From Methanobacteriaceae archaeon (GTDB taxonomy: Archaea > Methanobacteriota > Methanobacteria > Methanobacteriales > Methanobacteriaceae), in the NCBI GenBank assembly GCA_030656015.1, contig JAUSNX010000001.1:372001-436000 (forward strand): a stretch of DNA of 64,000 nt. The letters are read 5' to 3'. The notes under the pieces are model-generated. The model was not told where the DNA came from. It worked only from the letters and a program-made list of their open reading frames with translations, and made no database searches. The position numbers were made by a program, and so were the translations under genes. Below are positions 11,884 through 22,057 of this stretch, one piece after another. The first letter of the stretch is position 1; every line of letters starts with the position of its first letter.

Positions 11884-12396
11884 CTATTTCTGTGCTAATG
11901 GTGGATTAAAGACACGAGTAGCCAATTCAGCATCCACCATTAAAAGGCCACTGGAAGAATTTCCTGCCAAACGAACTTTTTGAAGTACTGCACCCACAGA
12001 TTCCTCTTCTTCTACCTGTTCAGCAACATACCATTGCAGAAAATTGTTGGTAGCATGGTCCTTCTCATCCATGGCCAGATTTACTAAATTATTAATTAAT
12101 CCAGTAACCTTTTTTTCATGTTCCAAAACACGTTCAGAAACATCTAAAGGAGATTCCCAATCAAATGGAGGTTTTTCAATTGTGTCTAAAGCAACCCGAG
12201 CACCTCTTTGCACCAAATAATCATAGAATTTCATGGCATGAGTCATTTCTTCCTGGGCCTGGACTCTCATCCAGTTAGCAAATCCAGGTAAATCCGAGTC
12301 CTCATAATAAGCAGCCATGGCCAAATATAAATAAGCAGAATACAATTCAGCATTCATCTGTCCATTTAAAGCATCTTGCATTTTTTCACTTACCAT
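11884..12396 (-). CDS. ftnA: Ferritin (non-haem)
   Basis: Iron-storage ferritin of 170 residues. Ferroxidase-centre residues E17, E50 and H53 are visible in the segments [12 protein letters not shown] and [14 protein letters not shown], and a further site is in [14 protein letters not shown]. Storing iron limits Fenton chemistry, which matches its position between peroxiredoxin and the flavodiiron gene. It has its own upstream gap of 173 bases, so it may be separately transcribed. Confidence 0.95.
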   Translation of the reverse strand: MVSEKMQDALNGQMNAELYSAYLYLAMAAYYEDSDLPGFANWMRVQAQEEMTHAMKFYDYLVQRGARVALDTIEKPPFDWESPLDVSERVLEHEKKVTGLINNLVNLAMDEKDHATNNFLQWYVAEQVEEEESVGAVLQKVRLAGNSSSGLLMVDAELATRVFNPPLAQK

Positions 12397-12569
12397 TTTA
12401 ATCCCTCTTTTTTATTAATCTTAATTATTTGATTCAAATCCAATCTAATTTAAAAAACATCAATCAAACATCTACATATACTCTAAATTTTTATTATTGA
12501 ACTAATTTGAGGAAATATTTGAATTAAAATAAAATATCTAAATAGAAAATTAAATAAAAAAATGAATGT

Positions 12570-13739
12570 TTAATTCCCCATTGTTTCTAAAATCTGATCT
12601 GCCAAATTATCTAACTTTTTAAAGTCTTTTTCTTTGGGTAAACCTTTTATTAATAGAGTTTCATGGTAATTAATTTTTAAATTATTTAATAGGCCCTTGA
12701 TTTCATCTTCCATCATAGTTCCCCAGCCATAAGAACCAATAATCGCACCATAATTAAGTTTTGGTCTTAAAACATTTACCAGATAAAGAATTTGGGCCAT
12801 GAAAGGATGTGGTTTAGTCAAAACAGTAGGTGCCGCCATTACTAGTGTAGATGAATCCACTAGATCTATTAAAAATTCTCCCAATTCCATCTTAGACAGA
12901 TTAAATGGTTTTACTTCAATGCCCCTTTTAATCAGAGCATCTATCAAATATTTGGCCATTAATTCCGTACTTCCATGCATGGAAACATAAGGAAGAACTA
13001 CTTGATTAGATGTCTCATTAGAAGCCCATTTTACATATAAATTCATAATTTCAGTAGGGTTTGAAATTAAAGGTCCATGTGAAGGTCCAATGATTTCAAT
13101 TTCTAGGGATTCTATTTTCTTGAGATTATTCAATATCATAGGTCTAAAAGGCATCATGATTTCCGCATAATATCTTTTTGATGGAATTAAACTTGACATA
13201 CCCTCTGGGCCAAATAATTCACTAGTGGCCAGGTGTGAGCCAAAAAAATCACAGGAAAAGAGAATTTCATCCTCTATTGCATAAGTCACCATAGTATCTG
13301 GCCAGTGCACCCATGGAGTAAAAATAAATTTTAAAGTTTTATCACCTAAAGATAGGGTTTCTCCATCTCCAATAACTTTTAATTTTGCATTAGAAAGTTC
13401 AAAAAAGCTTTTAAGAAGTTTTTCACATTGAGGATTAGTTACAATAACTGCGTCTGGAAATTTTTCCAGAACTGCTGGAATGGAACCAGAGTGGTCCTGT
13501 TCAGCGTGATTAGAAATAATATAATCTATATTTAAGCCTGTTTCATCCAGGTTATCCAATAATTCTTGTGTTTTTGAAGGGTCAACTGTATCGATTAATG
13601 CAGTTTTATTTGTTCCCTCCACAATATAAGAATTATAAGAAGTACCCTGTGGAAGGGGTATTAACTCATCAAACAGTTTTCTATCCCAGTCAATAGCTCC
13701 AACAGAGTAGATTCCACTTTTTATAATTCTAACAGCCAT
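12570..13739 (-). CDS. fprA: A-type flavoprotein, F420H2 oxidase (flavodiiron protein)
   Basis: Reduces O2 to water in methanogens, taking electrons from F420H2. The 389 residues contain an N-terminal metallo-beta-lactamase domain with the diiron motif SNHAEQDHSG (H78, E80, D82, H83) and further ligands in FTPWVHWPDTM and GPSHGP. The C-terminal flavodoxin domain starts near residue 250 (VLPYVSMHGSTELMAKYL) and contains GSYGWGTMMEDE. It starts one base after the stop of the first rubredoxin gene, so the two are translated together. Confidence 0.95.
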   Translation of the reverse strand: MAVRIIKSGIYSVGAIDWDRKLFDELIPLPQGTSYNSYIVEGTNKTALIDTVDPSKTQELLDNLDETGLNIDYIISNHAEQDHSGSIPAVLEKFPDAVIVTNPQCEKLLKSFFELSNAKLKVIGDGETLSLGDKTLKFIFTPWVHWPDTMVTYAIEDEILFSCDFFGSHLATSELFGPEGMSSLIPSKRYYAEIMMPFRPMILNNLKKIESLEIEIIGPSHGPLISNPTEIMNLYVKWASNETSNQVVLPYVSMHGSTELMAKYLIDALIKRGIEVKPFNLSKMELGEFLIDLVDSSTLVMAAPTVLTKPHPFMAQILYLVNVLRPKLNYGAIIGSYGWGTMMEDEIKGLLNNLKINYHETLLIKGLPKEKDFKKLDNLADQILETMGN

Positions 13740-13740
13740 T

Positions 13741-13902
13741 TCAATCCATCTTTTTGAATTGATCTTTTCCTACACCACAAATGGGGCAGACCCAATCATC
13801 AGGAATGTCTTCAAAAGAAGTTCCAGCCTCTACTCCAGAGTCTGGGTCTCCATTTTCAGGATCATATATGTAACCACACATTTCACAGATATATTTAGCC
13901 AT
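13741..13902 (-). CDS. rub: Rubredoxin 1 (53 aa), coupled to fprA
   Basis: Small Fe(SCys)4 electron carrier. It has the two knuckles [13 protein letters not shown] and VCPICG, and a 53-residue length normal for rubredoxin. The ribosome site GGAGGT is upstream of the ATG. Its stop is separated from the fprA start by a single base, so it probably donates electrons to, or accepts them from, the flavodiiron protein and the peroxide/superoxide enzymes downstream. Confidence 0.95.
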   Translation of the reverse strand: MAKYICEMCGYIYDPENGDPDSGVEAGTSFEDIPDDWVCPICGVGKDQFKKMD

Positions 13903-14022
13903 ATTTTTACCTCCGATACTTAAATTAATTATATTTGATTAAAAAATCAATTTTAATATTTTAATTTTTATTCTAATTAATTTCTAGTTTTTGCTTAATA
14001 TTATGCCTAATTAAGTATTTAA

Positions 14023-14187
14023 TTAGTTCTTTAAAGCAATAAACATTCTTTTGGGTGCTCCACAAGATGGACACTTCCAATTAGCAGGTAAATCTTCAAA
14101 AGAAGTCCCAGGTTCAATATTAGATCTAGATTCACCCTTTTCGGGGTCATATATATAGCCACATAATTTACATTTGTATCTTTTCAT
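14023..14187 (-). CDS. rub: Rubredoxin 2 (54 aa)
   Basis: Second rubredoxin. Knuckles [14 protein letters not shown] and KCPSCG are intact. It differs from copy 1 in charge (basic N-terminus MKRYK and C-terminus PKRMF), which suggests a different partner rather than a recent duplicate. The ribosome site is AAGGGTG. About 120 bases separate it from rubredoxin 1. Confidence 0.94.
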   Translation of the reverse strand: MKRYKCKLCGYIYDPEKGESRSNIEPGTSFEDLPANWKCPSCGAPKRMFIALKN

Positions 14188-14285
14188 CTAAACACCCTTT
14201 TTAATCTTTGAGTTGATAATAAATGATTATAATTGAATTATCTGTAAATTCATATATTTATCTTCCATTATTTATTTTATGAATT

Positions 14286-14444
14286 TTATTTAATCTGTAA
14301 GAACCTTAATTTTCCCGCGCCACATTTAGGGCAGTGCCAATCATCAGGAAGTTGTTCAAATTCAGTTCCAGGACTAACACCTGAACGAGCTTCACCCGAT
14401 TCAGGGTCATAAATATATTTACAAACTCGACATTTATATCTCAT
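14286..14444 (-). CDS. rub: Rubredoxin 3 (52 aa)
   Basis: Third rubredoxin in tandem. Knuckles [14 protein letters not shown] and HCPKCG are intact; the usual Gly after the first CxxC pair is Lys here. The C-terminus KLRFLQIK is basic. The upstream GAGGT serves as the ribosome site. It is the first gene in transcription order of the rubredoxin-flavodiiron block, apart from the small membrane protein gene upstream. Confidence 0.93.
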   Translation of the reverse strand: MRYKCRVCKYIYDPESGEARSGVSPGTEFEQLPDDWHCPKCGAGKLRFLQIK

Positions 14445-14613
14445 TTTTTTTACCTCAGCTTAGTGAATAAAAAATATTTTATTAGATATAATTTTTAGAT
14501 GTATCTATATTGGACTTTAAAATGTTTATAAATATCGGTAAAAAATATTTTTCGTATTTAGTCTTGATTTTTAAATAAGGATAAAAATAACTCCTAATTA
14601 ATTGAATATCGGT

Positions 14614-14802
14614 TCATTTGCTAAAATATTTCATTCTAAACACATTAAAGCCCACCACACAAACTATAAACGCTATTTTAAGATAAATACTAATTGGGGC
14701 AAAAATTGCAATTGCTAGCAATAAAATTCCCACTAAACTGTGTGTAAGCCAATTTCTCCAATCTAAAAAATAGTTTTTAATGCCATTTATTATTTTATTC
14801 AT
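14614..14802 (-). CDS. Small two-helix membrane protein
   Basis: A 62-residue protein with two hydrophobic segments (about residues 21-34 and 37-52) after an aromatic, basic N-terminus, and a basic C-terminal tail. No family is recognised. The start at 14802 is preferred because GGGTG lies 5 bases upstream; an ATG 12 bases further up would absorb it. It lies just upstream of rubredoxin 3 on the same strand, so a role near the oxygen-defence block is possible but unproven. Confidence 0.55.
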   Translation of the reverse strand: MNKIINGIKNYFLDWRNWLTHSLVGILLLAIAIFAPISIYLKIAFIVCVVGFNVFRMKYFSK

Positions 14803-15011
14803 ATAAACACCCATATTAATGAATCAAATTCTCTAAATAATTAATTATCACAGATACTGTAATTTATTATATTAGAATTCATTATATATTATATTTTTCG
14901 ATATATCAATTATGGATATATTAAACTATTTAAAAACATGGTAAATATATTTAAATTATATTATTATGAATATCTATTCAGATTAAAAAAGAATATTAAA
15001 ATTAAAAAGAA

Positions 15012-15407
15012 TTACTTAACAAGTAAAACAGGTACATCAACTGTTTTTAAAGCATTTTCGGCCACACTGCCCATTAAAATTTTTTCAATACCAGAACGCC
15101 CATGTGACCCGATAACCACCATATCGGCATGAGATTTTTCAGCAATTTTCTTCATATCATGCCTAGGATTTCCAAAAATAAGGACCTCATCTACTTTTAC
15201 ATCTTTAGCCTTTCCCTTTTCACTAATTTTAGATAAAATCTTATTTCCTTCTTCTTCCATAATATCAAAAGGATAAATGAGCTTTTCATCAATTATATGA
15301 ACCGCTACGACAGTTGATTCAAGTTTTTTAGCCAAATCGATGGCCACATCTTCAGCTTTTTCCGCGAATTTTGACCCATCACTCGGTATCATTATTTTAT
15401 TAAACAT
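15012..15407 (-). CDS. Universal stress protein, UspA family
   Basis: A 131-residue single-domain Usp. The N-terminus KIMIPSDGSKFAEKA and the ATP-binding loop GSHGRSGIEKILMGSVAENAL (pattern G-2x-G-9x-G-S) indicate an ATP-binding member. It sits between the oxygen-defence block and a flavin reductase-like gene, 26 bases from the latter, so they may be co-transcribed. The RBS is GGGAGG. Confidence 0.93.
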   Translation of the reverse strand: MFNKIMIPSDGSKFAEKAEDVAIDLAKKLESTVVAVHIIDEKLIYPFDIMEEEGNKILSKISEKGKAKDVKVDEVLIFGNPRHDMKKIAEKSHADMVVIGSHGRSGIEKILMGSVAENALKTVDVPVLLVK

Positions 15408-15433
15408 AAAAACTCCCTCCCTCTTTAAAACAG

Positions 15434-15994
15434 TTATTCAACTTTTTTGAGATTATCACCGATAATGAAACTAGTTCCACCTAAATGAAGAATAGGTTTA
15501 ACTTTTTCAACATCTAAAAGGCCATCTTTCATGCAATTTTCCTGAACTGAGGCATGAACCACATAAGCAGTTATCAAATTGTGGTCACCGACTGTATTTA
15601 CCCTTAGAACTTCACATTCTAAATGGGCCATGGATTCTACAATTCTAGGCGGGGAAACAATTTTAGACGGTATGGATGTCAATCCTGCTTTTTCAAGTTC
15701 ATTTTCACCATAGGGTAATTTTTCACCTGTAATCCACATTTTCTGCAAAATGCTATCTGGAGTAAGATTAACCACAAACTCCCCAATTTCATTTATATTT
15801 AAGTTAGTATCATGTTTAGGGGCTGATGCGAAAGCTATAATTGGTGGATTCATTGAAACAGGCATTACAAATGAAAATGGAGCTGCATTAATATCTCCCT
15901 TAGAATTAACTGTCGTTATGATAACCGTAGGTCTGGGAGCTAATATTCTGTGTGCGTTCTCTGCTGGAAAGTCTTCAAAATTCATTTTAATCAC
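15434..15994 (-). CDS. Flavin reductase-like / flavoredoxin family protein
   Basis: An FMN-binding split-barrel protein of 186 residues, beginning with NFEDFPAENAHRILAPRPTVIITTVNSKGDINAAPFSF, typical of the archaeal flavoredoxin branch. PPIIAFASAPKHDTNLNI and the ECEVLRV region build the flavin site. It probably transfers electrons from a ferredoxin or NAD(P)H. Stress protein and rubredoxin neighbours suggest an oxidative-stress role, which is an inference. Confidence 0.85.
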   Translation of the reverse strand: MIKMNFEDFPAENAHRILAPRPTVIITTVNSKGDINAAPFSFVMPVSMNPPIIAFASAPKHDTNLNINEIGEFVVNLTPDSILQKMWITGEKLPYGENELEKAGLTSIPSKIVSPPRIVESMAHLECEVLRVNTVGDHNLITAYVVHASVQENCMKDGLLDVEKVKPILHLGGTSFIIGDNLKKVE

Positions 15995-16175
15995 GTTTAA
16001 GTAATATTATGAAAAATATTATTCTAAAATATTAATTCTAGGAATATAATTTTATTATTAATATTAATATAATTATTTTAATTATAATAAAATTTACAAT
16101 TTAATCTACTTTTAAATTTATATGATTAATTAATTGAGATAAACCAAATAAAGGTTATATCTCACTTAAATTTTA

Positions 16176-17873
16176 TTAATCATTTAAATAGTCTACATCA
16201 CTTCTTCTAATAAATTCTGAACATAGCTCTTGAGGAATACCATCCATTATGAATTTTCCATCATCTATTAAGATAGCGCGAGTACTTAATTCTTCTACGA
16301 AGTCCAGATGGTGACTCACCATTAAAATAGTAGTTTCGAATTCATTATTTATTCTTTTGAGAGAATTAGAAACAGATCTTAATGTTATTGGGTCCAAATC
16401 TCCAAAAGGCTCATCTAAAATTAAAACTTCTGGTTGTGAAGCAAGTACTAGTGCCATAGTGGCCCTTACCTTCTGCCCACCAGATAATTCAAATGATTTT
16501 CTATCAAGAATATCCAAAGACAAATCAAGAGCCTCAAAAATTGGTTTTGCATACTTTTTAACTTCATTATCCGGGAAGCTAGGGAATAATTCATGTAAAA
16601 TTTCAGCAGAAAGTCCTATTTTTTCCAATCTTGATTTGGCCTCAGCTTCAGGTAGATCCGTAAGCTGGTATAAAACATCTAAAACCTGATCACTGATACC
16701 TAATTCTTCAGCAATTTTTTTAGCATGCCTTACAACATCTTGTCCCTTAATTCCTAAACGAGAAGCAATCTGATCCTTAATAGTGGAATAGTGAGTCAAT
16801 GCAAATTCTTGATGCATAAATCCCATCTGACTTCTGATCTTCATTCTTTTAATTCCGGGCTCGTGCATATCCACCCATTCACCATCAGTTTTAAATTGCA
16901 CAGATCCAGAATCAGGAAAGTCTAAACCGGCAATCATCCTAAGCAAAACCGTTTTGCCCGCACCACTAGGACCAATTAAAGAAATAATTTCTCCTTTATT
17001 GACCTCAAAGTTAATGGATTTAATATCCAGAACAGAACCTCCCTTTATCAGGAAAAATCTTTTCTCAATATCATTAATTTTTATAATTTCTTCAGAAGAA
17101 GCTTCTAATTTAATTTCTTCTTCTGGCTCTAAATCCTCTAAAAATTCTTTTATGATTTTTTTAGGTTCACCTTCATCGGTAACTTTCCCATTCTTCATTA
17201 AAACTAATCTATCGGCGAGATATTGGTGAATTTCTGGCAAATGAGATACTAAAACTACAGTAACGCCCAGTTCTTTATTTATATTTTTAATAGCATCAAA
17301 AATTTCCTGTTTAGTTTTAGGACAAGACATGGTCGCCGGCTCATCTAAAAGTAAGACTTTTGGTTTTTTAGCCAGTTGTCGAGCCATTATGAGTCTTTGT
17401 TTTTCCCCACCACTTAATACTGGTGCAAAGTGCTGTGCTTTATGTTCTAAGCCCACTAATTTCAATAATTCCATGGCCTCTTGCTCAAATTCATCAAAAG
17501 CATATTCTTTATCACTCATGGATTCATCACCATACTTGGCACCATAGAGTTTTCTAACTACATTTTGTAGAGCAGTTTCTGCCCAGAGCCCGAATGATCT
17601 CTGTAAATGAATAGCTGTGGCCCTCTTGAGCTTGGTAAAATAATAGGGGTTTGAATCATGCGAAACTTTGATATCATCCAATACAATGTCTCCCTCATCA
17701 AATGGCTCTACGCCTCTTAAAATCCTCAAAAGAGTGGTTTTACCAGACCCACTCATCCCAATTATTCCTAGTATTTCACCAGATTCAACTTTAAGATTGA
17801 TATTATCTAAGGCCTTAATTTCGGCTCCATTATCCATTTTATAAGTTTTTGAAAGATTTTCAATTTCAATCAT
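16176..17873 (-). CDS. atwA: Methyl-coenzyme M reductase system component A2 (double ABC ATPase)
   Basis: An ATP-binding protein needed for reductive activation of methyl-CoM reductase. It is 565 residues with two full ABC domains in one chain. The first has GMSGSGKTTLLRI, signature SGGEKQR and Walker B VLLLDEPA. The second has GPSGAGKTVLLRMIAGL, signature SGGQKVR and VLILDEPFGDLDP. There are no membrane segments. The ATG at 17873 is chosen because GGTGAT sits 6 bases before it; a GTG/TTG-type extension to 17915 lacks a site. It is a strong marker of a methanogen. Confidence 0.88.
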   Translation of the reverse strand: MIEIENLSKTYKMDNGAEIKALDNINLKVESGEILGIIGMSGSGKTTLLRILRGVEPFDEGDIVLDDIKVSHDSNPYYFTKLKRATAIHLQRSFGLWAETALQNVVRKLYGAKYGDESMSDKEYAFDEFEQEAMELLKLVGLEHKAQHFAPVLSGGEKQRLIMARQLAKKPKVLLLDEPATMSCPKTKQEIFDAIKNINKELGVTVVLVSHLPEIHQYLADRLVLMKNGKVTDEGEPKKIIKEFLEDLEPEEEIKLEASSEEIIKINDIEKRFFLIKGGSVLDIKSINFEVNKGEIISLIGPSGAGKTVLLRMIAGLDFPDSGSVQFKTDGEWVDMHEPGIKRMKIRSQMGFMHQEFALTHYSTIKDQIASRLGIKGQDVVRHAKKIAEELGISDQVLDVLYQLTDLPEAEAKSRLEKIGLSAEILHELFPSFPDNEVKKYAKPIFEALDLSLDILDRKSFELSGGQKVRATMALVLASQPEVLILDEPFGDLDPITLRSVSNSLKRINNEFETTILMVSHHLDFVEELSTRAILIDDGKFIMDGIPQELCSEFIRRSDVDYLND

Positions 17874-18210
17874 GTGTATCACCAAGATATTATTAATCCG
17901 TAAAGAAACTTGCATTAATCTTAATTTTATAAAATACTTCTTTAAAATTTTTTAAGATACCGAATATGAATATAACTTGTGTATTATCTGAATATATTTT
18001 AAATACAATGAAATTCTTTTTCTATGATTATACACTTAAAAGTATATGATATGATTATTCCATTTCTTTAATTCCATTCTAAAATTCAAATAATCAATTA
18101 ATGTTCCTAATAGATATGAGTTTTATTAAATAATTCTTAGTTTCTAATTAAAAAATCTTAATTAATAGAAAGTGAATAAATAGAATTAATAAAATTAATT
18201 TGGTGATTAA
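17874..18210. other. Divergent promoter region atwA / nadM
   Basis: About 340 A+T-rich bases between divergent genes. No reading frame or RNA gene is supported. GGTGAT at 18201-18206 is the nadM ribosome site. Confidence 0.5.
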
Positions 18211-18735
<525 letters not shown>

Positions 18736-18833
18736 TAAAAAAATGGCAAATATATTAACTCAAAATAATCGGATTATTAAAAACCTAATATTATCTGATA
18801 TTAAAGATTATAAAGACATTTAAAGAGGATTTT

Positions 18834-19271
18834 ATGCTAGTTAAAATTATTAAAAAAGACGAAGAGCAGATCAATATATCTGATCTCATTGATCAAGTTA
18901 AAAAAAGTCCATATATAGATGAATCCGGGGCTATTTTTTCCTTTGAAGGGATTGTTAGAGGAAAAGAAAAGGATTTAGAAGTTAAAAAACTAATATTAAG
19001 TACTCCCAATATTACTGAAACCCAAAAAGGTCTGGAATCAATTGTTAGGGAAGTTAAAGACAAATATTCCGTTAAAGAAATAGCTGTAGTACATTATTTA
19101 GGTGAATTTTACATAGGAGATCCTTTATTTTTAGTTGTTGTGGCAGGTGCACACCGTCATGAAACTTTAGATGCATTAAAAGAAGTTATTGAAAGAACAA
19201 AATTTGATCTGGACTTTCAAAAAGATGAAAAAAGTAATAAAGGCACTAATATTATAATGTCTGGTGGTTAA
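18834..19271 (+). CDS. moaE: Molybdopterin synthase catalytic subunit MoaE
   Basis: Transfers sulfur from MoaD to precursor Z to make molybdopterin, needed for formylmethanofuran and formate dehydrogenases. It is 145 residues. GAIFSFEGIVRG near residue 40 and AGAHRHETLDALKEVIERTK near residue 103 are the family motifs. The usual C-terminal catalytic WK segment is replaced by a shortened tail (FQKDEKSNKGTNIIMSGG), typical of the archaeal branch but worth noting. mobA in this window serves the same cofactor. Confidence 0.88.
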   Translation: MLVKIIKKDEEQINISDLIDQVKKSPYIDESGAIFSFEGIVRGKEKDLEVKKLILSTPNITETQKGLESIVREVKDKYSVKEIAVVHYLGEFYIGDPLFLVVVAGAHRHETLDALKEVIERTKFDLDFQKDEKSNKGTNIIMSGG

Positions 19272-19398
19272 TACTCTAAATTAAATTAAACAGGATTTTA
19301 ATATATTAATTCAATTATATTTCAAAATTAGTCAATAAATCTTTATTAATTACATATTTAACTGCAAATAATTAGCAAATCCATATTGGGGGTTTAAT

Positions 19399-20604
19399 TT
19401 GAAGTTTATAAGAGATAGTGTTCATGGTAATCTACAGATTGACGATTTTGAGCTTAAATTAGTTGATACTCCACAGATACAAAGATTAAGAAGAATAAAG
19501 CAATTAGGATTTACCAATTTAATTTATCCCGGTGCAAATCATTCACGTTTTGAGCATTCCATTGGCACCATGTATCTTGCTTCTAGATTAGCTGATCATT
19601 TAAAGCTAGATAATGAGAAAAAAAGAATTTTAAGAGCATGTGCTCTTTTACATGATACTGGACATGGGCCCTTTTCTCACGTTTCTGAAGCAGTTTTAGA
19701 TGAAAAGCATGAAGTTCTAACTGCTAGGGTCATCAAAAACTCAAGTCTTGGAGAATTGCTGTCTGAAGAATTTGATATTAATCAAATAATTGATATAATA
19801 AATGGAAAAACAGTATTAGGTCAGGCCATATCTGGAGAGCTTGATGTAGATAGAATGGACTATCTTTTACGTGATTCACATTATACTGGGGTTGCATACG
19901 GAATAATAGACATAGAAAGACTCATTTATAATATGAAACTAGAAAATAATCTAGTACTTGATAAAAAAGGAGTTCAAGCTGCAGAGTCAACACTCTTAGC
20001 ACGTTATTTCATGTATCCCAGTGTTTATCAACACCATACTACCCGAATTGTTAATGCCATGTTTAGACGTTGTTTAAGAAAATTAATTGAAAAAAAAGAA
20101 ATTGACGCCAAAAAAATATACCAATACGATGATGCAGATATAATTACGCTTTCCAGAGGTCAGGAAGGTTTCATAGGGGAGATGATGCATAAATTAGACA
20201 ATCGGGATTTATTAAAAAATATAAGTTCTCTAAAAATTAGTGATCTTGAAGATCCACAGCAAGCATTTAAGATTAAAAGGAAAGAGCTAAAAAAAGCTGA
20301 AAAAGAGATTGCTGAAGATAAAAACATTCCTGAAGATTATTTAATTATTAACATGCCAGAATATCCATCATTTGATGAAATGAGAACTTTAGTATCAGTG
20401 GGCGATGCCATAGTAAAATTAAGTGAAATATCCAGTATTGTGGGCGCTTTAAGAGATGCTAGATTTAATCATGCGGATCTTTGTCTTTACGTTCCTGAAG
20501 AACACACATCAAAATTACATGATTTCAATTTTTACGATTATTTGAACTTACCTGAACAAAAAAACAGACATGACAAGCAAATGCGACTAATAAGTCCATT
20601 ATAA
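19399..20604 (+). CDS. HD-domain phosphohydrolase (SAMHD1/dGTPase-like)
   Basis: A 401-residue HD protein of the archaeal dNTP triphosphohydrolase-like group (COG1078). The metal motif spans HSRFEHSIGTMYLA, ALLHDTGHGPFSHVSE and SGELDVDRMDYLLRDS, matching the H...HD...D pattern. The start is TTG at 19399 with TTGGGGGT before it. The substrate, a dNTP or another nucleotide, cannot be read from the sequence. Confidence 0.88.
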   Translation: MKFIRDSVHGNLQIDDFELKLVDTPQIQRLRRIKQLGFTNLIYPGANHSRFEHSIGTMYLASRLADHLKLDNEKKRILRACALLHDTGHGPFSHVSEAVLDEKHEVLTARVIKNSSLGELLSEEFDINQIIDIINGKTVLGQAISGELDVDRMDYLLRDSHYTGVAYGIIDIERLIYNMKLENNLVLDKKGVQAAESTLLARYFMYPSVYQHHTTRIVNAMFRRCLRKLIEKKEIDAKKIYQYDDADIITLSRGQEGFIGEMMHKLDNRDLLKNISSLKISDLEDPQQAFKIKRKELKKAEKEIAEDKNIPEDYLIINMPEYPSFDEMRTLVSVGDAIVKLSEISSIVGALRDARFNHADLCLYVPEEHTSKLHDFNFYDYLNLPEQKNRHDKQMRLISPL

Positions 20605-20715
20605 TAGTTTTGAATAGTTATTCATATATTGTTATTCATAATAGTCAAATAAGGTAAGTTAAATAATTAAAAATTTAATTATGTGATTAAAAAATTTAAT
20701 TTAAAAAGTGATAAA

Positions 20716-21279
20716 ATGATTATCGTTGCCATAACTGGTGCAAGTGGTGTTGCATACGGTTTAAAAGTGTTAAAATCTCTTAAAAAATGTGGAAAAGAAA
20801 CTGGACTAGTTGTTACTGAACCTGCTAAGCTTATTTTAGATTATGAGTTAGGAATACAACTGGAAGATCTAAAAAATATTGCAACTTATTATTACGATTC
20901 AAAAGACCTTACTGCTTCTATCAATAGTGGTTCTTGTCTTTTTGAAAGTATGGTAATTGTTCCTTGCACCATGAAAACTTTATCTGCAATTGCTAACGGT
21001 TATGCAGATAATGCTGTTACCCGGGCCGCTGATGTGTCATTGAAAGAAAGGAGAAAATTAGTTCTTGTTCCTCGTGAAACACCACTGCGTTCTGTCCATT
21101 TGGAGAATATGTTAAAAATTAGTAAAGAAGGAGGAGTAATTCTTCCTGCAATGCCTGGATTTTACCATAAACCTAAAAATTTAGATGATATAACTAATTT
21201 TATTGCTGGAAAAGTTTTAGATGTTCTGGAAATTGATCATGACCTTTTTAATCGCTGGAGTGGTAATGAAATCAAATAA
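20716..21279 (+). CDS. ubiX: Flavin prenyltransferase UbiX
   Basis: Makes prenylated FMN for UbiD-type decarboxylases. The 187 residues start with MIIVAITGASGVAYGLKVL, and contain VVTEPAK, VPCTMKTLSAIANGYADNAVTRAADV and RRKLVLVPRETPLR, the canonical signature. The ATG at 20716 follows AAAGTGAT; a GTG further upstream at 20683 would add 11 residues and is disfavoured. No ubiD partner is in the window. Confidence 0.93.
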   Translation: MIIVAITGASGVAYGLKVLKSLKKCGKETGLVVTEPAKLILDYELGIQLEDLKNIATYYYDSKDLTASINSGSCLFESMVIVPCTMKTLSAIANGYADNAVTRAADVSLKERRKLVLVPRETPLRSVHLENMLKISKEGGVILPAMPGFYHKPKNLDDITNFIAGKVLDVLEIDHDLFNRWSGNEIK

Positions 21280-21457
21280 TTGAAAATCAATATTATTTTT
21301 TTAAACTTTTTCTGTTAATTAAGCAATATAATATCTAATGGAAATAAAATAATTTAATATAAAAAATCCATTTACTCATTATTTTAGGATATTGATATTC
21401 CAATTTATTAAATAAATTACTCTATTAAATAAATATTAAAATCTAAAGGTTAAAAAT

Positions 21458-22015
21458 ATGTTTAGAGATTCAGATTTTAAAACAAAAAAGGATGTGCCGG
21501 GCCCCACTAAAGAAGAAATAAGATGTCTTGTAATTTGTAAATCTAAAGTAAAAAAAGATGATACGGTAGTAGAAATTGGATGTGGGACCGGTGGTTTGAC
21601 TTTAGAGTTTACAAAAAGATCAAAACAAGTTTATTCAATTGATAAAAATCCAAAAGCGGTTAAACTAACTAGAGAGAATCTTTTAAAACATGAACTTCTA
21701 GATAATGTAAAATTATTTGAAGATGATGCGCTTAGTGTCCTTAATTCAATACCAAAATTTGACATTTTGATGATTGGTGGAAGTGGAGGAGATTTATATT
21801 CCATAATTGAAAAAGCCAGCACCAAGCTGAATCCTGGCGGCAGAATAATAGTTACTGCAATTTTAATGGAAACTAAAACACAATCCATATCCAAACTTAA
21901 AGAATTAGGTTTTGAAGTGGAAATAATTGAAGTAAATATTTCTAAAGGGCGTATAATTGATCGTGGAACCATGATGTTCTCTCAAAACCCCATAGCCATT
22001 ATTTATACTATTTAA
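21458..22015 (+). CDS. cbiT: Cobalt-precorrin-6B C15-methyltransferase (decarboxylating), CbiT
   Basis: S-adenosylmethionine-dependent methyltransferase of anaerobic corrin synthesis. It is 185 residues. The N-terminal DVPGPTKEEIRCLVICK motif, glycine-rich loop VVEIGCGTGGLTLEF, and the DILMIGGSGGDL motif identify CbiT rather than a generic methyltransferase. It goes with cobA, hemD and cbiMNQO in this window as corrinoid functions. Confidence 0.93.
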   Translation: MFRDSDFKTKKDVPGPTKEEIRCLVICKSKVKKDDTVVEIGCGTGGLTLEFTKRSKQVYSIDKNPKAVKLTRENLLKHELLDNVKLFEDDALSVLNSIPKFDILMIGGSGGDLYSIIEKASTKLNPGGRIIVTAILMETKTQSISKLKELGFEVEIIEVNISKGRIIDRGTMMFSQNPIAIIYTI

Positions 22016-22057
22016 TTAATGCATGAATATTTAAAAGAATTATAAACTGGAGATATC

